Positions 51,223 to 60,929 of a DNA stretch of 64,000 nt are shown here, one piece after another. The DNA is from Bacteroidales bacterium (GTDB lineage: Bacteria; Bacteroidota; Bacteroidia; Bacteroidales; Porphyromonadaceae). The notes under the pieces were generated by a model. It searched no databases. It was not told the origin of the DNA and was given only the letters and a program-made list of their open reading frames with translations. Every line of letters begins with the position of its first letter. The first letter of the stretch is position 1. Both the position numbers and the translations under genes were made by a program. The stretch is taken from assembly GCA_004555765.1 (NCBI GenBank), contig SFHG01000004.1:1-64000 (forward strand), written 5' to 3'.

Positions 51223-54012
51223 ATGGAGTACAATTTTCAAGAGATAGAGAAGAAATGGCAAAGGATCTGGGAAGAGGAAGGTACGTACAAAGTCACGGAA
51301 GACCCTTCTAAGCCCAAATACTACGTCTTGGATATGTTCCCCTACCCCTCCGGCGCAGGGCTCCACGTCGGTCACCCCCTCGGCTACATCGCGTCCGACA
51401 TCATCAGCCGGTATATGAGGCACAAGGGGTATAACGTACTCCACCCCATGGGCTACGACGCCTACGGCCTGCCCGCCGAACAGTACGCCATCCAGACCGG
51501 TCAGCACCCGGAGATAACCACGGAGCAAAATACTGCCCGCTACACTTCTCAGCTCAAGAATATCGGGTTCTCATACGATTGGAGCCGCACGCTCAAGACC
51601 AGCGACCCCGAGTATTTCAAGTGGACACAGTGGGCTTTTATCCAAATGTTCGAGCATTACTACGACACGGAGCTCGACAAGGCAATGCCCATAGCCGGTC
51701 TCGTCGCACACTTCAAGCAGCACGGCACGGAGGGTATACACGCCTCGGAGACAGAGTCGCTTTCGTTTACTGCGGACGACTGGAACTCGTGGGGAGAGAG
51801 ACGGCAGCAGGAGACACTTATGAACTACCGAATCGCTTATCTCGGAGAAACCATGGTCAACTGGTGCCCCGATCTCGGCACCGTCCTGGCCAATGACGAA
51901 GTGAGCGAAGGTCTGAGTGTCAGAGGCGGCTACCCCGTCATCCAGAAGATGATGAGACAGTGGTGCCTCCGCGTCTCGGCCTATGCTGAGCGACTGATTG
52001 AAGGGCTCAAGAACCTGAATTGGACCAATGCCCTAAAGGAAACTCAACGCAACTGGATCGGACGTTCGTCCGGGGCAGAAGTCGACTTCAGGCTCAAAGG
52101 CACGGACGAAATCATCACAGTATTCACGACCCGCGCCGATACGCTTTTCGGGGTGACTTTTATGGTACTCGCGCCGGAAAGCGACTTGGTCTCCCGTCTC
52201 ACCACGGACGAGCAAAAAGCAGAAGTAGACGCCTACCTCGATCGCACCCGCCACCGTACCGAACGCGAGCGTATGATCGACCGCAGCGTCACGGGCGTCT
52301 TCACCGGCGCTTATGCCATTCACCCTATCACGGGAAAAGAAGTGCCCATCTGGATCAGCGACTACGTCCTCAGCGGCTATGGCACGGGTGCGGTCATGGC
52401 CGTACCCGCACATGACTCCCGAGACTTTGCCTTTGCGAAACATTTCGGTCTCCCGATCGTACAGGTCGTCAAGCCCCTCTCGGGAGAAACCAAGGATCCG
52501 TCCGTGTGGGAGGAATCCGTCGACTCCCATGAGGGGACGATGATTCACTCCGACTTCCTCGACGGTCTCTCTGTGGACGAGGCAATCGAAAGGATGAGGG
52601 ATTTTCTCAAAGAGAACGGGCTCGGGACAAAGAAGACGAACTACCGGCTCCGCGATGCCATATTCAGCCGCCAAAGATACTGGGGCGAACCTTTCCCCAT
52701 TTACTATAAGGACGACATTCCCTACCCGCTCGGTGAGGAAGATCTTCCGCTCTGCCTCCCGCAGGTCGATGCCTACCTGCCCACAGAGTCGGGAGAACCG
52801 CCTCTCGGCAGGGCGAAGGGCTGGGTCACGAAGGAAGGATACCCCCTCGAATTGAATACGATGCCCGGGTTTGCAGGCAGCTCCGCCTACTACCTCCGCT
52901 ATATGGATCCACATAACGACAAGGCGCTCGTGAGTCGTGAAGCGAATGCGTATTGGCAAAACGTAGATGTCTACATCGGTGGCACCGAGCATGCCACGGG
53001 ACACCTGATCTACAGCCGTTTTTGGAATAAGTTTCTCTACGACCTCGGCTTGGTGGTAAAGGACGAACCTTTCGACCGCCTCATCAACCAAGGTATGATT
53101 CAAGGGCGGAGCAGCTTCGTCTACCGCATCAAGGGTACCGATACGTACGTCTCATCGGGTCGCAAGTCCGAGTTTGATGTCCAGCCCATACACGTGGACA
53201 TCCATCTCGTAAAGAACGACCGTCTCGACTTGGACGCATTCAAGGCCTCGCAGCCTGACCGGGCAAACGCCTCCTTTGAGCTCGAAGCCGATGGCAGCTA
53301 CATCACCGGCACCGCCGTGGAGAAGATGAGCAAATCCTACCTCAATGTCGTCAACCCCGACGACATCATAGAGGAGTACGGTGCCGACACGTTGCGGCTC
53401 TACGAGATGTTCCTCGGTCCCTTGGAGCAGTCCAAACCTTGGGACACAAACGGGATAGACGGGGTGTTCCGATTCCTTCGCAAGCTCTTCTCCCTCTTCT
53501 ACGACGCCGACGACAACCTCGCCCTCACAGACGGGAAACCGACACCCGAAGCGCTCAAGAGTCTGCACGGCATGCTCAAAAAAGTCACCAAGAGTATCGA
53601 AACCTACTCCTTCAATACCTGTGTCAGTGCTTATATGATTTGTGCCAATGAGCTGCAAGCACAGGGGTGCACGAATCGCACCATCCTTGAGACGTTCCTC
53701 GTCTCACTCTCTCCTTTTGCGCCGCACCTCTCCGAAGAGCTTTGGCACCGCATCGGGCATACCGGCACCATCACCACGGAGCCTTTCCCCGAGTACAATG
53801 AGGCGTACCTCAAAGAGAGTGTCATCAATTATCCCGTCTCCGTAGACGGCAAAGTCCGCGCCCAGCTCCGCTTGGATGCCTCACTCTCCAAGGAAGAGAT
53901 CGAAAAGGCGGTTCTTGATGCGCCCGACGTCCGGAAGTTTATCGACGGCAAGGAGGTGAAAAAAGTGATCGTGGTTCCCGGTCGGATCGTCAACCTTGTC
54001 ACTGGCAAATAA
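51223..54012 (+). CDS. leuS: Leucyl-tRNA synthetase
   Basis: The 929-residue enzyme has the HIGH motif in PSGAGLHVGHPLGY near residue 43, the editing domain with GTGAVMAVPAHDSRD near 395, and the KMSKS loop EKMSKSYLN near 700. The ATG at 51223 gives the standard EYNFQEIEKKWQ start; the frame runs further up into the fusion gene. It lies between the amidotransferase-dipeptidase gene and yitT-like gene and may share their transcript. Confidence 0.97.
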   Translation: MEYNFQEIEKKWQRIWEEEGTYKVTEDPSKPKYYVLDMFPYPSGAGLHVGHPLGYIASDIISRYMRHKGYNVLHPMGYDAYGLPAEQYAIQTGQHPEITTEQNTARYTSQLKNIGFSYDWSRTLKTSDPEYFKWTQWAFIQMFEHYYDTELDKAMPIAGLVAHFKQHGTEGIHASETESLSFTADDWNSWGERRQQETLMNYRIAYLGETMVNWCPDLGTVLANDEVSEGLSVRGGYPVIQKMMRQWCLRVSAYAERLIEGLKNLNWTNALKETQRNWIGRSSGAEVDFRLKGTDEIITVFTTRADTLFGVTFMVLAPESDLVSRLTTDEQKAEVDAYLDRTRHRTERERMIDRSVTGVFTGAYAIHPITGKEVPIWISDYVLSGYGTGAVMAVPAHDSRDFAFAKHFGLPIVQVVKPLSGETKDPSVWEESVDSHEGTMIHSDFLDGLSVDEAIERMRDFLKENGLGTKKTNYRLRDAIFSRQRYWGEPFPIYYKDDIPYPLGEEDLPLCLPQVDAYLPTESGEPPLGRAKGWVTKEGYPLELNTMPGFAGSSAYYLRYMDPHNDKALVSREANAYWQNVDVYIGGTEHATGHLIYSRFWNKFLYDLGLVVKDEPFDRLINQGMIQGRSSFVYRIKGTDTYVSSGRKSEFDVQPIHVDIHLVKNDRLDLDAFKASQPDRANASFELEADGSYITGTAVEKMSKSYLNVVNPDDIIEEYGADTLRLYEMFLGPLEQSKPWDTNGIDGVFRFLRKLFSLFYDADDNLALTDGKPTPEALKSLHGMLKKVTKSIETYSFNTCVSAYMICANELQAQGCTNRTILETFLVSLSPFAPHLSEELWHRIGHTGTITTEPFPEYNEAYLKESVINYPVSVDGKVRAQLRLDASLSKEEIEKAVLDAPDVRKFIDGKEVKKVIVVPGRIVNLVTGK

Positions 54013-54075
54013 AGCCTTTCACTACAGTGAAAAATCCAATCTAACCCTATACCTTATATCCTTACCCATTATTGT

Positions 54076-55080
54076 ATGGCCACACCATTCAAACTGACGT
54101 GGGACTCGAAGAGGGTCCTTCAGGAGGTAAAAGACTACGCACAGATCACCGTTGCGATCTGGCTGTATGGTTTTTTCTTCTTCGGTTTCATCTTTTCTCA
54201 TGAGATCACGAGCGGAGGGCTCGCAGGTCTGGCATCCGTAATCACCTGGGCCACAAACATCCCTTACTGGATCCCCTATAATGCCATCAACGTCTCACTG
54301 ATGATCGTGGCTATAATCATACTGGGGGTCAAGTTCACCATCCGGACCATTTACGGAGTGGCGATGATGTTTGCCTCCATCAGTGTCAACGGGAAATTCA
54401 CCCCCGCATTCCTGCCCGGCGACACAGCTCTCGCCGTGGTGGTCGGCTCCATCGGCATCGGTGTCTGCTTAGGTCTCGTCTACACGGCCAATGGCTCCAC
54501 CGGGGGAACCGATATCGTCGCCATGATCATCAATAAGTACCGCTCTATCACCATCGGCAGGGCGCTTATGATGCTGGACGCTATGATTATCGGCTCATCC
54601 TACTTCATTTTCCGAGACACGGACAAGCTGCTCTACTCCATCGTGATGGCCATCATCTGCAACATCACCGTGGACTTTTATCTCAACGGCTACCGCCAGT
54701 CGGTGCAGTTCTTCATCATCAGCAGCAAATTTGACGAGATCTCGCAACACGTCCTCAAAGAAGTGAACCGTGGCTGTACGCTGCTGAATGGAGAAGGTGC
54801 GTACTCGCACGGTGAGGTGAAAGTGATTATGATCATCGCCAAAAAGACCGAGTCCACGATGATTTTCCGCATCGTCAAGGACATTGACCCCAAAGCCTTC
54901 ATCACCCAGTCACTGGTACGGGGCGTGTACGGCAACGGCTTCGACGTCATCAAAGTCAATAACAAGCCCAAACTCAAAATAAAATCCCCCGACGGAGTAC
55001 CTCCCCGGAAAAACGCACCTATCGTAGAGATTCCGAAGGGAACGGATGCCGTACCTCCGGTTCCCAGCTCTATGAAGTAA
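54076..55080 (+). CDS. YitT-family membrane protein with DUF2179 domain
   Basis: The 334-residue protein has five to six transmembrane segments in residues 25-215, including the NGSTGGTDIVAMIINKY motif of the YitT (DUF161) family. A cytoplasmic DUF2179 domain follows (about 220-300, with GCTLLNGEGAYSHGEVKVI). A proline/lysine tail ends the protein. Some relatives are annotated as transporters, but substrate and direction are unknown. It starts 63 nt after leuS. Confidence 0.87.
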   Translation: MATPFKLTWDSKRVLQEVKDYAQITVAIWLYGFFFFGFIFSHEITSGGLAGLASVITWATNIPYWIPYNAINVSLMIVAIIILGVKFTIRTIYGVAMMFASISVNGKFTPAFLPGDTALAVVVGSIGIGVCLGLVYTANGSTGGTDIVAMIINKYRSITIGRALMMLDAMIIGSSYFIFRDTDKLLYSIVMAIICNITVDFYLNGYRQSVQFFIISSKFDEISQHVLKEVNRGCTLLNGEGAYSHGEVKVIMIIAKKTESTMIFRIVKDIDPKAFITQSLVRGVYGNGFDVIKVNNKPKLKIKSPDGVPPRKNAPIVEIPKGTDAVPPVPSSMK

Positions 55081-55090
55081 AGGATTTCGG

Positions 55091-55172
55091 GAGGTACGGG
55101 CATAGAAATTCTTCCCGGTCTGTACGACACTCCGGCGTCGTACGGAGCGAAAATTTCTTCCCGGTACGTACA
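55091..55172. repeat. 23-bp-period intergenic element N
   Basis: Reverse cores GGTACGG 55093-55099, GGTCTGT 55117-55123, CGTACGG (degenerate) 55139-55145, GGTACGT 55163-55169; spacing 24, 22, 24. A 7-bp hairpin (55122-55128 with 55137-55143) joins units two and three. Between the yitT-like gene and rdgB. Confidence 0.74.
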
Positions 55173-55203
55173 AAAAAGCGGCTTATTTTATACCCACAAA
55201 CAT

Positions 55204-55809
55204 ATGTCTCTTCCAACTGCCCTTCTTCTGGCCTCACACAATCCGCACAAAGCTCGCGAAATCGAAGAAATCTTCCATTCCGAGGGATTGATTCTCCCCG
55301 TCTCCTCACTTCTCGACCTCGGAGACAGGGAGGAAATCGTCGAAGACGGGGATACCCTCAAGGCCAACGCCCTCATCAAGGCAGCAGAGGGTTTCCGCCG
55401 GCACGGTGTTCCCTCCTTCGCCGATGACACGGGCTTGGAGGTGGAGGCACTCGGGGGGGCTCCGGGGGTCTACACCGCCCGGTACGCGGGACCGCAGTGT
55501 TCGCCCGAAGACAACATCGCCAAACTCCTTAGAGAGATGGACGGTATCCCCGAGGCAAAAAGGCAAGCGACCTTCAAGACGGTTATTGCCCTTGTGTTGA
55601 ACAAAGAGGAGGTCTATTTCTTTGAGGGGAAAGTAGAGGGCTCCATTGCATCCTGCAAGCGTGGCACAGAGGGATTCGGGTACGACCCCGTCTTCATTTC
55701 CCGGGAAACCGGTCTGACCTTTGCCGAGATGGGCGAAGAGACGAAAAACAAGGTCAGCCACAGGGCGCGCGCCACTCAGAAGCTCATCGAATTTCTGAAA
55801 GGATATTGA
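55204..55809 (+). CDS. rdgB: XTP/dITP pyrophosphatase (RdgB/HAM1)
   Basis: This enzyme removes inosine and xanthosine triphosphates from the nucleotide pool. The 201-residue protein has LLASHNPHKAREIEEI at the N-terminus, FADDTGLEVEALGGAPGVYTARYAG near 75, and GFGYDPVFI and SHRARA near the C-terminus. It is followed at 10 nt by xseA, making a nucleic-acid-maintenance operon rdgB-xseA-xseB. Confidence 0.96.
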   Translation: MSLPTALLLASHNPHKAREIEEIFHSEGLILPVSSLLDLGDREEIVEDGDTLKANALIKAAEGFRRHGVPSFADDTGLEVEALGGAPGVYTARYAGPQCSPEDNIAKLLREMDGIPEAKRQATFKTVIALVLNKEEVYFFEGKVEGSIASCKRGTEGFGYDPVFISRETGLTFAEMGEETKNKVSHRARATQKLIEFLKGY

Positions 55810-55819
55810 GACTCCGGAT

Positions 55820-57439
55820 ATGATCGGACAAGGGTTTGCTTTCGCCGGTGAGGAAAGAGCCACAGATGCACTTCGGCTCCGGGACTTGCTCGGGGACGTC
55901 AAGGCGGTCTTGAACGGGGCTTTCCGCCAATTTTATTGGATCGTGGCGGAAGTCTCGGAGGTCTCGAGGTCAAACGCGGGACACTACTACTTCGACCTCA
56001 TCGACCCCGAACCGGACGGCCGTACCGCAGCCTCCGTGCGCGCCAACCTCTGGGCAAGAAATGCAGCCCGCATCGTTCCTGCTTTTAGGGAAGTTACCCG
56101 CCAGGACTTTCAGAAAGGGATGGAACTGATGATGCAGGTCAAAGTGGAAATGAGCCTGCAGTACGGATTCAGCCTCACCATCACCGACATCAACCCCGAG
56201 TACACCTTGGGCAACATCGAGCGGAGACGCGAAGCGACCATCAAGAGGCTGCAGAGCGACGGGGTCATGGATCTCAATAAGCAATACCCGCTGCCCTCCT
56301 TGCTCCTGCGCGTGGCAGTCATCTCAAGCGAGACGGCTGCCGGGTACGGCGACTTTATGACCACGATAAGGCAGAGCGGTCTGGGAGACTTCTTTTCCAT
56401 CAAACTCTTCCAAGCCGCCATGCAGGGGAGTAATACCACGCTCACGGTGAACTCGGCTTTCGCAAAAATCTTCTACTACCGGAAGGACTTCGACGCAGTG
56501 TTCATTATGCGTGGCGGGGGCAGCAAACAGGATCTCGCAGCCTTCGACGATTACGATCTCTGCTCCACCATTGCGAACTTTCCCCTGCCCGTCCTTACCG
56601 CCATCGGACACGAGCAGGACACCTCCATCGCCGATATGGTGGCGCACACGAGACTCAAGACCCCGACCGCACTCGGTGAGTTTCTCGTCGGGAGACTGAC
56701 GGATCAATTGCTCCGCGTGCACACGGTTAGAGAAAAGCTTCCGAAGACACTCGGCGAAAAACTGCAGTCGATGTCACTAAGGAGTTCGCGTCTCATCACG
56801 CGTACCCAGGGGCTCCTGTCTACTTTCGAGAAAGAAAACGGCACGAAGCTTCACCACCTCAGACAGAGGACACAGCTCGCACTCTCGGGCGCTTATGGCA
56901 AAGCCGTCTCAAAGGTCTCCGAGACACGGCTCGGACTTTTGTCTTCACTTGCCCACGGAATGGACAGAGACCGCTCACGGCTCGTCCATCTTCGGGATCG
57001 GGTTCCCTCCGCAGTCCGCAAATCCTACTTCGAGACACGCGACCGCGGCGCGAGACTGACCACGAGGCTCCAACGCTCATTAGGCGAGGCCGAGCGGCTG
57101 GTAAACCGGATGACGGCAGGACTCTCCGCCCGGCTCTCGGGCAAAATCTCGGTCGTCATATCGACCGAAGTCGCACGCCTCCCGGTGCTTTCACATCGTC
57201 TCTCCGGAGCCGTCTCGGTCTCAAGAGAACGCACCCTCCTCCACCTCTCCGAGCTCAGCCATAGGGCTGAACTCTTGGATCCATCCCGCATTATGGCACG
57301 GGGCTTCGTCGTGGCAGTAAACGAAAAAGGAGAGCCTGTCACCCGCATCTCCGGGCTCAGGAAAGGCGGGCAACTCACGCTCTCACTTTTGGACGGGAAA
57401 GCGATAGCAGAAACAAAAAAAATCATCCCCAACACCTAA
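55820..57439 (+). CDS. xseA: Exodeoxyribonuclease VII large subunit
   Basis: The 539-residue protein has the OB-fold region with QFYWIVAEVSEVSRSNAGHYYFDL near 35-60, the catalytic core with ISSETAAGYGDF near 172, and the RGGGSKQDLAAFDDYDL and GHEQDTSIADMVAHTRLKTPTA motifs near 230-285. A long coiled C-terminal region of Arg/Leu-rich repeats follows, longer than in E. coli. The small subunit gene begins 15 nt downstream. Confidence 0.95.
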   Translation: MIGQGFAFAGEERATDALRLRDLLGDVKAVLNGAFRQFYWIVAEVSEVSRSNAGHYYFDLIDPEPDGRTAASVRANLWARNAARIVPAFREVTRQDFQKGMELMMQVKVEMSLQYGFSLTITDINPEYTLGNIERRREATIKRLQSDGVMDLNKQYPLPSLLLRVAVISSETAAGYGDFMTTIRQSGLGDFFSIKLFQAAMQGSNTTLTVNSAFAKIFYYRKDFDAVFIMRGGGSKQDLAAFDDYDLCSTIANFPLPVLTAIGHEQDTSIADMVAHTRLKTPTALGEFLVGRLTDQLLRVHTVREKLPKTLGEKLQSMSLRSSRLITRTQGLLSTFEKENGTKLHHLRQRTQLALSGAYGKAVSKVSETRLGLLSSLAHGMDRDRSRLVHLRDRVPSAVRKSYFETRDRGARLTTRLQRSLGEAERLVNRMTAGLSARLSGKISVVISTEVARLPVLSHRLSGAVSVSRERTLLHLSELSHRAELLDPSRIMARGFVVAVNEKGEPVTRISGLRKGGQLTLSLLDGKAIAETKKIIPNT

Positions 57440-57454
57440 TTTTTTCACCCCAGT

Positions 57455-57712
57455 ATGACAGTCGAACTCGGTACCGAAAATATATCTGCCCTTTCTTACG
57501 ACCAAGCCATCACAGAAGCCGAAGAAATTTTGAACCGGCTCGAAAACGAAAAGCTCCCGATCGATCAAGTCCTCGAGATGAGCAAAAGGGCGGCCGGTCT
57601 CATCAAACACTGCCAGGGCAAAATCCAAGAGATTGGCGGCGAAGTCGACAAGATCCTCGCCTCGCTCCGCGCGGACACGACATCCGGTCAATCCCCGGAT
57701 CTCCCTTTCTGA
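57455..57712 (+). CDS. xseB: Exodeoxyribonuclease VII small subunit
   Basis: The 85-residue protein has the XseB core YDQAITEAEEILNRLENEKLPIDQVLEMSKRA-type helical pair (residues 17-50), and position after xseA confirms it. XseB forms the coiled helices that wrap the XseA coiled coil in the exonuclease VII complex. Confidence 0.93.
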   Translation: MTVELGTENISALSYDQAITEAEEILNRLENEKLPIDQVLEMSKRAAGLIKHCQGKIQEIGGEVDKILASLRADTTSGQSPDLPF

Positions 57713-57719
57713 AAAGTAA

Positions 57720-57822
57720 GGGCTGTACACCGGAGCTAACGAGATACAGACCGAGGAAACTTTTTCGGTCTGTGTCCCGCTTCCCCGAGACACGTACCGG
57801 GCGCATCTCTTGGGTACGTGCA
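57720..57822. repeat. 23-bp-period intergenic element O (five units, alternating)
   Basis: Cores GGGCTGT (degenerate, reverse) 57720-57726, ACAGACC 57746-57752, GGTCTGT 57767-57773, ACGTACC 57792-57798, GGTACGT 57813-57819. Orientations alternate, giving 26, 21, 25, 21, average near 23. Units two/three and four/five can form 8-9 bp hairpins. Between convergent xseB and asd. Confidence 0.74.
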
Positions 57823-57830
57823 AAAATAAC

Positions 57831-57875
57831 TTAGGTTCTGTGTCGCTCGTTTGAGCCGGCACAGAACCTAAATTT
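57831..57875. terminator. Bidirectional terminator between xseB and asd
   Basis: Arms 57831-57842 and 57860-57871 pair perfectly over 12 bp (TTAGGTTCTGTG with its complement), 17-nt loop, followed by ATTTT on the plus strand and preceded by TTATTTTT when read on the minus strand. Confidence 0.75.
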
Positions 57876-57909
57876 TGGCAGCCTCAAAAGGAGGTCTCAC
57901 CCAAAGTGG

Positions 57910-58911
57910 TTATTTCCGACGAATCAAAAACTCGGCAATCTGGATGGCGTTAAGCGCTGCGCCCTTGCGGATTTGGTCGGAGACGCACCAGAAGGAGAGA
58001 CCGTTGGGGTCGGAGAGGTCTTTGCGGATCCGCCCCACATACACAGGGTCACAGCCCGAGAGATCGAGCGGCATAGGGTATTCGTTGGCTTCGGGGTTAT
58101 CCATCAGCACGACACCGTCGGCTTTAGAAAAAGCCTCGCGGGCTTCATCGACTGTAAGAGGACGCTCCGTCTCTACCCATACGGCCTCGGAGTGAGCCCG
58201 AAGCGTAGGCACACGGACACAGGTCGCAGAGACAAGAATGTCCTGCTCCATAATTTTCCGTGTCTCGTTGTACATCTTCATCTCCTCTTTGGTATAGCCG
58301 TTATCGGTAAAGACATCGATGTGAGGGATGACGTTGTAGAGGATCTGGTGCGCAAATTTCTTCACTTCCACAGGTTCGCCGTTTGCTTCTGCCTTCACTT
58401 GGGATTGCAGCTCTGCCATTCCCGATGCACCCGCTCCGGACGTACTCTGGTACGTAGCGACGTGTACCCGCCTGATGGGCGTGACGTCGTTGATGGCCTT
58501 CAATGCCACGACCATCTGGATGGTGGTGCAGTTGGGGTTGGCGATGATGCCTGCGGGATGCTCGAGCGCACGCTCCGCGTTTACTTCGGGCACGACCAGA
58601 GGCACGTCTTCACGCATACGGAAGGCACTCGAGTTATCGATCATCACGGCTCCGTACTTGGTGATGGTTCCCGCAAACTTTTCGGAAGTGCTGCCTCCCG
58701 CGCTCACGAAAGCGATATCCACGTCCTTAAAGGCATCACCCTCTTCGAGCAATTCCACGGTGACGGATTTGCCGCCCACCGTGTAGGAAGAGCCCGCACT
58801 TCGGGAGCTTCCGAAGAGGCGGAGGGAGTCGTAAGGAAACTTACGCTCCTCCACCAGCTTAATGAGCTCTTGACCGACGGCACCACTGGCACCAACGATA
58901 GCGATATTCAT
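57910..58911 (-). CDS. asd: Aspartate-semialdehyde dehydrogenase
   Basis: Asd reduces aspartyl phosphate in the lysine/diaminopimelate, threonine and methionine pathways. The 333-residue protein has the NADP-binding start IAIVGASGAVGQEL, SAGGSTSEKFA near 72, the catalytic cysteine in ANPNCTTIQ near 130 and the histidine in VPTLRAHSEAVW near 245. It follows gpmA by 17 nt. Confidence 0.97.
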   Translation of the reverse strand: MNIAIVGASGAVGQELIKLVEERKFPYDSLRLFGSSRSAGSSYTVGGKSVTVELLEEGDAFKDVDIAFVSAGGSTSEKFAGTITKYGAVMIDNSSAFRMREDVPLVVPEVNAERALEHPAGIIANPNCTTIQMVVALKAINDVTPIRRVHVATYQSTSGAGASGMAELQSQVKAEANGEPVEVKKFAHQILYNVIPHIDVFTDNGYTKEEMKMYNETRKIMEQDILVSATCVRVPTLRAHSEAVWVETERPLTVDEAREAFSKADGVVLMDNPEANEYPMPLDLSGCDPVYVGRIRKDLSDPNGLSFWCVSDQIRKGAALNAIQIAEFLIRRK

Positions 58912-58928
58912 AGTCTCCGGAGGAAAAC

Positions 58929-59681
58929 TTACTTCTTTTTACCTTGGTTGGCTACGGCCTCCATCAGTTTCTTGATCTCTTCGGGATCGCCGATGAAGTA
59001 GTCCTTGACGAGCTCGTAATTGTTATTCTCATCGAACTCGAAGACGTAGGGGATTCCTGTCGGGAGATTGAGACCGACGATATCCTCGTCCGAAATGTTT
59101 TTGAGCACCTTCACGATACCGCGGAGGCTGTTGCCATGGGCGGCAACGATGACGTCATCGTGTTCTTTGAGGGAGGGGAATATAGTCTTTTCCCAGTAAG
59201 GTATGATGCGCGCCACCGTTTCCTTCAGGCTCTCGGTGAGCGGGAGATCCTTATGGTCGACACCGGCATAACGGGGGTCAAGGTAAGGGCTGCGCTCGTC
59301 ATCGGCTTCGAGGGGCATAGGGGGTACATCGTAGCTGCGGCGCCATACGAGGACTTGTTCCTCACCGTACTTCTGGGCGGTTTCGGCTTTATTGAGGCCT
59401 TGGAGAGAGCCGTAGTGTTTTTCGTTCAGACGCCAGGTCTTTTCGACGGGAATCCAGTCAAGGTTCATCTCGTCGAGGATTATATTCAGGGTCTTTACCG
59501 CACGCTTCAAGTAACTTGTGTAGGCTTGGGTGAAGTGGAATCCGTTTTCCTTCAGAGCCTTGCCGGCTTTACGGGCTTCTTCTTTGCCTTGGTCTGTGAG
59601 GTCTACGTCCGTCCATCCTGTGAATCGGTTTTCGAGGTTCCAAACGCTCTGACCGTGACGGGTAAGTACTAATCTTTTCAT
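58929..59681 (-). CDS. gpmA: 2,3-bisphosphoglycerate-dependent phosphoglycerate mutase
   Basis: GpmA interconverts 3- and 2-phosphoglycerate. The 250-residue protein has the phosphohistidine motif LTRHGQSVWNLENRFTGW at the N-terminus, LNEKHYGSLQGLNK near 85, RRSYDVPP and the second histidine in VAAHGNSLRG near 182. Full length for the dPGM family. A convincing TAnnTTTG box was not found; the best candidate ends in A instead of G. Confidence 0.96.
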   Translation of the reverse strand: MKRLVLTRHGQSVWNLENRFTGWTDVDLTDQGKEEARKAGKALKENGFHFTQAYTSYLKRAVKTLNIILDEMNLDWIPVEKTWRLNEKHYGSLQGLNKAETAQKYGEEQVLVWRRSYDVPPMPLEADDERSPYLDPRYAGVDHKDLPLTESLKETVARIIPYWEKTIFPSLKEHDDVIVAAHGNSLRGIVKVLKNISDEDIVGLNLPTGIPYVFEFDENNNYELVKDYFIGDPEEIKKLMEAVANQGKKK

Positions 59682-59744
59682 ATCTTTCGTTTTTCGTGTA
59701 AATATAATGTTGTCAAAAAGTAATCTTCACTCTTACCGGGGCGC

Positions 59745-60755
59745 TCATTTCTCCCTCATCACGATGTAGTCCGTGACGGAGACCAAAGCGTCGAGGTATT
59801 CGCCCGGCGGCAATGCCGCCCTAAGCAGCGCCTTCGCCTCTTCCGTAAAGCGTGCCATCCGTCCCTGTGCGTATTCGATGCCGCCACTCTTGCGCGCGAG
59901 AGCGAGGAGGAACCGGATCTCCTCATGGTTCAAGTCCTTTTTCTTGAGCAGCTTGGCTCCCTTTCGGGCTTCTGCGGTGTCGGTGGAGAGGGCAAAGATG
60001 AGGGGCAGGGTCACCTTGTGCTCTTTGAGGTCGTTACCTGCGGGCTTTCCAAGGTCTGAAGTGGGCATGTAGTCGAAAATGTCGTCCTTGATCTGAAAGG
60101 CAAGACCGATTTTCTCGGCTGCTTGATCCAGCGTTTCGAGCGTACTGCAGTCCGTCACTTCTGCCGCCTCGGCACCTACTCTGAAAGCAGTACGGATGAG
60201 GGAGGCGGTCTTTCGTCTGATGACCTCGAAATACTGCTCCTCCGTCGTGAGGGACAGCTCCGAAAAATCCTCTTGGAGCAGCTCACCCTCCGAGAGCTGC
60301 CGACCCAGGTCGGCGAGTGTTATCGGAAGAGCTTTCGACCCGATAAGGAGAGCCCGCATAAAAGCGTGAGAGAGGATATAGTCCCCCATAAGGACTGCCT
60401 TATGAGGACCCAGCAGCGAGTAGAAGGACGACTGTCCCCTCCGCATCGGGCTCTCGTCTATCACATCGTCGTGAATCAAGGAGGCGAGGTGCAGGAGTTC
60501 GATGGAGATCGCGCCATTCATTGCGTTTTCCCTCTTGCCTTCGTCCGTGTCTGCTCCGAGTGCATAAGCTACGAGAAAGATGATCAGCGGGCGGATCTGC
60601 TTGCCCTTGGCTTTCTGTAGATGCTCAAGAGCGCGCGCGATCGTCGGCGCTCCGCTCTCAAGGGCACTCAGGTAGGTCTCGTCGAACGTTTCTAATGAAG
60701 AAGAAACGGCAAGGGGGAGGTTGGGAAATGAAGTCGTGATGGGGACGCTGTGCAT
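59745..60755 (-). CDS. Polyprenyl (octaprenyl-type) diphosphate synthase
   Basis: This trans-prenyltransferase makes the long isoprenoid chain of menaquinone. The 336-residue protein has the first aspartate-rich motif LIHDDVIDESPMRRG near 90 and the second FQIKDDIFDY near 220. The ATG at 60755 was chosen because the -7 box at 60790-60783 covers the earlier start at 60785. Chain length cannot be determined from these motifs alone. Confidence 0.92.
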   Translation of the reverse strand: MHSVPITTSFPNLPLAVSSSLETFDETYLSALESGAPTIARALEHLQKAKGKQIRPLIIFLVAYALGADTDEGKRENAMNGAISIELLHLASLIHDDVIDESPMRRGQSSFYSLLGPHKAVLMGDYILSHAFMRALLIGSKALPITLADLGRQLSEGELLQEDFSELSLTTEEQYFEVIRRKTASLIRTAFRVGAEAAEVTDCSTLETLDQAAEKIGLAFQIKDDIFDYMPTSDLGKPAGNDLKEHKVTLPLIFALSTDTAEARKGAKLLKKKDLNHEEIRFLLALARKSGGIEYAQGRMARFTEEAKALLRAALPPGEYLDALVSVTDYIVMREK

Positions 60756-60782
60756 AAATTTGCTTCTATCGGGAGATCCTAA

Positions 60783-60790
60783 CAAAGATA
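60783..60790 (-). promoter_or_regulatory. -7 box for the polyprenyl diphosphate synthase
   Basis: TATCTTTG on the minus strand matches TAnnTTTG and lies 28 nt before the ATG at 60755. Confidence 0.6.
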
Positions 60791-60837
60791 CCCATTTTGG
60801 CTTGGAGTGGACGCATCAAGGGAGAGGACACAAAATT

Positions 60838-60920
60838 TCGATCCGTGCCGGAAGTGGGCGTAGGTCTGTACCAAAAATTTCTCCCGTACGGACATAGACG
60901 ATTTCCCCGGTCTGTACCAA
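60838..60920. repeat. 23-bp-period intergenic element P
   Basis: Reverse cores GATCCGT (degenerate) 60840-60846, GGTCTGT 60863-60869, CGTACGG (degenerate) 60885-60891, GGTCTGT 60909-60915; spacing 23, 22, 24. It lies between the DUF4286 stop and the polyprenyl synthase promoter. Confidence 0.74.
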
Positions 60921-60929
60921 AAATCTCTC

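Noticed and set aside
54016..54031. Small hairpin after leuS
   Set aside because: A 6-bp stem with no T-run; the yitT-like gene follows in the same direction.
59697..59712. Candidate -7 box upstream of gpmA
   Set aside because: The best match is TATATTTA, lacking the conserved final G, and no TTG stands at the proper distance.
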